A stretch of 64,000 bases of DNA from an uncultured Pelagibacteraceae bacterium (GTDB lineage Bacteria; Pseudomonadota; Alphaproteobacteria; Pelagibacterales; Pelagibacteraceae): the NCBI GenBank assembly GCA_902521805.1, contig CABYTL010000001.1, positions 1 through 64,000 on the forward strand, read 5' to 3'. Of the stretch, positions 61,320-64,000 are shown piece by piece. The notes beneath the pieces were generated by a model that saw only the letters and a list, made by a program, of their open reading frames with translations, ran no database searches and was not told the DNA's origin. The translations under genes were made by a program, and so were the position numbers. The stretch's first letter is position 1, and every line of letters begins with the position of its first letter.

Positions 61320-61929
61320 GAATAAAACTATATTTATAAAAATTTTGATAATCTTTCTAGTGCACATAAACGCAAGTGCAATAGAAAAGGTAGTTTTATT
61401 TGGTGATAGTTTGATGGCTGGATATGGATTACCTAAAGAACATCATCTATCAATAGTTTTAGAAAACAATCTAAAGGAAGTTGGTTTAAATATTAAAGTT
61501 ATTAATGGAAGTGTTTCTGGAAGCACGACATTAGGTGGATTGAATAGAGCTGACTGGAGTTTATCAGAATCAGGAATAGATTTAATCATTTTAGGATTAG
61601 GAGCTAATGATATGCTCAGGGGAATTCAGCCATATGAAACAAAAAAAAATTTAGAACAAATAATAAATATTGCTTACAATAAAAAAATTAAAATTATTTT
61701 AGCTGGGATGGTTGCACCAAATACTCATGGAAAAAAATATAAAAAAGATTTTGACGATATTTATCCAAAATTATCAAAAAAATATAATTTACCCTTAATC
61801 CCATTTCTTCTTGAAGGAGTAGCACTTAATCCAAGCTTAAATCAAAAAGACGGAATTCATCCAAATAAAGAAGGGACAATCAAAGTAAGTGAAACTATTA
61901 AAAAAAGTATTATTAATATTTTAAATTAA
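61318..61929 (+). CDS. TesA-like arylesterase / GDSL-type lipase
   Basis: VVLFGDSLMAGYGLP GDSL block, LILGLGANDMLRG, DGIHPNKEG. Start at MNKTIF; the track start at 61165 lies inside the opposing gene. Confidence 0.88.
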   Translation: MNKTIFIKILIIFLVHINASAIEKVVLFGDSLMAGYGLPKEHHLSIVLENNLKEVGLNIKVINGSVSGSTTLGGLNRADWSLSESGIDLIILGLGANDMLRGIQPYETKKNLEQIINIAYNKKIKIILAGMVAPNTHGKKYKKDFDDIYPKLSKKYNLPLIPFLLEGVALNPSLNQKDGIHPNKEGTIKVSETIKKSIINILN

Positions 61930-62059
61930 ATAAATAAATTTTTAATCTGTCGGTTTCTACTCGGTCTTCATAAGAATAAAATTATTGAATTTTTTTGCTT
62001 AAATTATACTAGTGTTTATTTGATGTTAAATGCAGTGTGTAAAACTAGATTGAAGTCTT

Positions 62060-62101
62060 TTGATTAAAAATTAATTGCTCAACTATCTGAGCTACAAGGT
62101 C
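62060..62101 (-). repeat. 5' fragment of a tRNA-Thr-like sequence
   Basis: 36 of 42 nt identical, by hand, to 57916-57957 (5' end through the anticodon loop of the intact tRNA-Thr). Confidence 0.8.
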
Positions 62102-62126
62102 ATTAGCAATGATTATTAATTATTTC

Positions 62127-62876
62127 TTAATTAATCAACTTTTTTTTTAAAAAGCTTAAATGGTGAAAAACAATCGCAGCACTATTTGATATATTTAAGC
62201 TTTCTATATTTGAATTGATGTTTATTCTAACCAAAAAGTCAGCATATTTCGATGTATGTTTGTGCATACCTAGACCTTCTGATCCAAACAATAAAATGTT
62301 ATTACCTTTCCATTCCAATTCTGTAAAATTTTTTTTTCCTTTTCCATCAAAACCATAGACCCAAAAATTTTTTTCTTTTAAATTTTTTAAAGTTGAATTT
62401 ATATTTGAAACTTCAAAAATATTCATATATTCGATCGAACCACTTGCAGCTTTGTACATAAGTTTACTTTCACTAGGAAAATGTCTTTCTTTGATTATAA
62501 TTCCATCTATATTAAACGAAGTAGCGCTACGAATTAAGGATCCAATATTTCTTGGATCGGTCACTCCATCTAAACAAGCTAAAGTGATATCTTTATGATT
62601 TTTTATAAAATCTTTAAGTATAGGTTTTTCCAAATGTTTAATTTCAGCAACATAACCTTGATGCAATAAATTTTCTTTTGTACTGTATTTATCTAGCTCT
62701 TTTTTAGTCTTAAAATAAACTTTAATATTTTCTAGTAAATTTTTTTTTGGATTTTTTCTATGAATATTTTTTTTACTTTCCTCTGTAAGAAACACTCGAA
62801 GAACCTTTCTTTTGGGGTTTTTAAGCGCTTCTATTACAGCATGCTGACCTATAATAAAAAAAGACGAATTATTCAT
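62127..62876 (-). CDS. rlmB: 23S rRNA (guanosine-2'-O-)-methyltransferase RlmB / TrmH family
   Basis: GQHAVIEALKNPKRKV, LDGVTDPRNIGSLIRSATSF, LLFGSEGLGMHKHTSKYAD. Confidence 0.92.
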   Translation of the reverse strand: MNNSSFFIIGQHAVIEALKNPKRKVLRVFLTEESKKNIHRKNPKKNLLENIKVYFKTKKELDKYSTKENLLHQGYVAEIKHLEKPILKDFIKNHKDITLACLDGVTDPRNIGSLIRSATSFNIDGIIIKERHFPSESKLMYKAASGSIEYMNIFEVSNINSTLKNLKEKNFWVYGFDGKGKKNFTELEWKGNNILLFGSEGLGMHKHTSKYADFLVRININSNIESLNISNSAAIVFHHLSFLKKKLIN

Positions 62877-63009
62877 AAATTTACGTACTTTTTACACATT
62901 TTTTTGAATATTTTCTTATTAAATCTCGTATTGCAATTGCATAATAAAAATATATAAAACGCATGTTGTTTGAAGCTTTTATTGAACAAGGGGACACTTC
63001 CCCAAAAGA

Positions 63010-63095
63010 GGAGGGGTTCCAGAGCGGTCAAATGGGGCGGGCTGTAAACCCGTTGACTTCGGTCTTCGAAAGTTCGAATCTTTCCCCCTCCACCA
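63010..63095 (+). tRNA. tRNA-Tyr(GUA)
   Basis: GGAGGGG pairs with CCCCTCC; anticodon loop CTGTAAA; long variable arm; encoded CCA. Confidence 0.95.
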
Positions 63096-63141
63096 TTCGA
63101 TGATTCTTTAAATAACACTGGAGTGTAACTCTTGGGGTTGT

Positions 63142-63215
63142 GCGGGTGTAGTTCAATGGTAGAACGCTAGCCTTCCAAGCTGGATGTAAGGGTTCGATTC
63201 CCTTTACCCGCTCCA
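63142..63215 (+). tRNA. tRNA-Gly(UCC)
   Basis: GCGGGTG pairs with TACCCGC-type acceptor; anticodon loop CTTCCAA; encoded CCA. Confidence 0.95.
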
Positions 63216-63253
63216 AGAATTAAAATTATTAATTAAAGTGAGGAATATAAGTA

Positions 63254-64000
63254 ATGTCTAAAGAGAAATTTGTAAGGAATAAACCGCATTGTAATATTGG
63301 TACAATCGGACATGTTGACCATGGTAAAACGACTTTAACTGCAGCTATAACAAAAGTTTTATCTGAAACTGGTGGAGCAAAGGCTGTAGCATATGATCAA
63401 ATTGATAAAGCACCTGAGGAAAAAGAAAGAGGAATTACAATTTCAACAGCGCACGTAGAGTATGAAACTGAGAAAAGACACTATGCCCATGTTGATTGTC
63501 CAGGCCATGCTGACTATGTAAAAAATATGATTACTGGTGCCGCTCAAATGGATGGAGCAATACTTGTGGTGAATGCTGCTGATGGACCAATGCCTCAAAC
63601 TAGAGAACACATTCTTTTGGCAAGACAGGTAGGAGTTCCAGCTATTTGTGTTTATTTAAATAAAGTTGACCAAGTAGATGATAAAGAAATGATAGATCTT
63701 GTGGAAGAAGAAATCAAAGAGCTTTTAACCTCATATAAATTTCCAGGTGACAAGACCCCAATAGCAAAAGGATCAGCTTTAGCAGCTGTAGAGGGAAGAG
63801 ACGAAGAAATTGGAAAAAATTCAATTTTAGAACTAATGAAAAATGTAGATGAATTTATTCCACAACCAGATCGGCCAAAAGATAAAGATTTCTTGATGCC
63901 TGTTGAAGACGTTTTTTCCATCTCAGGAAGAGGAACTGTTGCAACTGGAAGAGTCGAGTCAGGTGTACTTAAAACTGGTGACGAAATAGAAATTGTTGGT
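63254..64000 (+). CDS. tuf: elongation factor Tu, partial at window end
   Basis: Own translation from ATG 63254: [106 protein letters not shown]. Confidence 0.98.
   Translation, partial: MSKEKFVRNKPHCNIGTIGHVDHGKTTLTAAITKVLSETGGAKAVAYDQIDKAPEEKERGITISTAHVEYETEKRHYAHVDCPGHADYVKNMITGAAQMDGAILVVNAADGPMPQTREHILLARQVGVPAICVYLNKVDQVDDKEMIDLVEEEIKELLTSYKFPGDKTPIAKGSALAAVEGRDEEIGKNSILELMKNVDEFIPQPDRPKDKDFLMPVEDVFSISGRGTVATGRVESGVLKTGDEIEIVG

Noticed and set aside
62873-63216. Minus-strand ORFs of 81 and 62 aa (GGGGKIRTFEDRSQRVYSPPHLTALEP; GIEPLHPAWKASVLPLNYTR)
   Set aside because: Antisense translations of the tRNA-Tyr and tRNA-Gly genes; peptides of this kind are known spurious annotations.
63652-63921. 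Minus-strand 89-aa ORF
   Set aside because: Antisense to tuf; no independent support.
1-64000. CRISPR arrays, transposases, intact integrase, rRNA operon
   Set aside because: None seen; no regularly spaced repeats, no transposase or recombinase ORF motifs, no rRNA sequence recognised.

Overview
This AT-rich, very compact 64 kb window looks like a streamlined alphaproteobacterial genome of the SAR11/Pelagibacter type. That assignment rests on gene content, base composition and very short intergenic gaps; no search was run. Four blocks stand out. (1) Positions 1-14.5 kb hold an osmolyte/organic-acid catabolic island: a betaine/proline-type ABC transporter, Fe-dependent alcohol dehydrogenase, amidase, two EamA transporters, a DddQ-like cupin (candidate DMSP lyase), a homocysteine S-methyltransferase-family protein, a VOC protein, an aldehyde dehydrogenase, a class III CoA-transferase and a DctPQM TRAP transporter. 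(2) Positions 14.5-43.6 kb are mostly housekeeping: dusA, pgm/algC, nrdAB, prpCBD, a free-standing GlmU C-terminal domain next to glmS, class II DAHP synthase, nadE, cysS, cimA, rpsD, grxD-bolA, purLQSCB, map and sfsA. (3) Positions 43.6-55 kb are an accessory glycan/surface region ending in a glucosylglycerate-type operon. It contains one visibly broken gene. (4) Positions 55-64 kb carry nadK, four tRNAs (Leu, Thr, Tyr, Gly), two partial tRNA-Thr fragments that suggest past tRNA-targeted integration, a YbbAP-like ABC system, a TesA-like hydrolase, rlmB and the start of tuf. The best candidates for follow-up are the DddQ-like cluster, the three-part tRNA-Thr arrangement with associated repeats, the glucosylglycerate operon, the terminator hairpins that run directly into start codons, and the paired NrdR-box-like palindromes upstream of nrdA.
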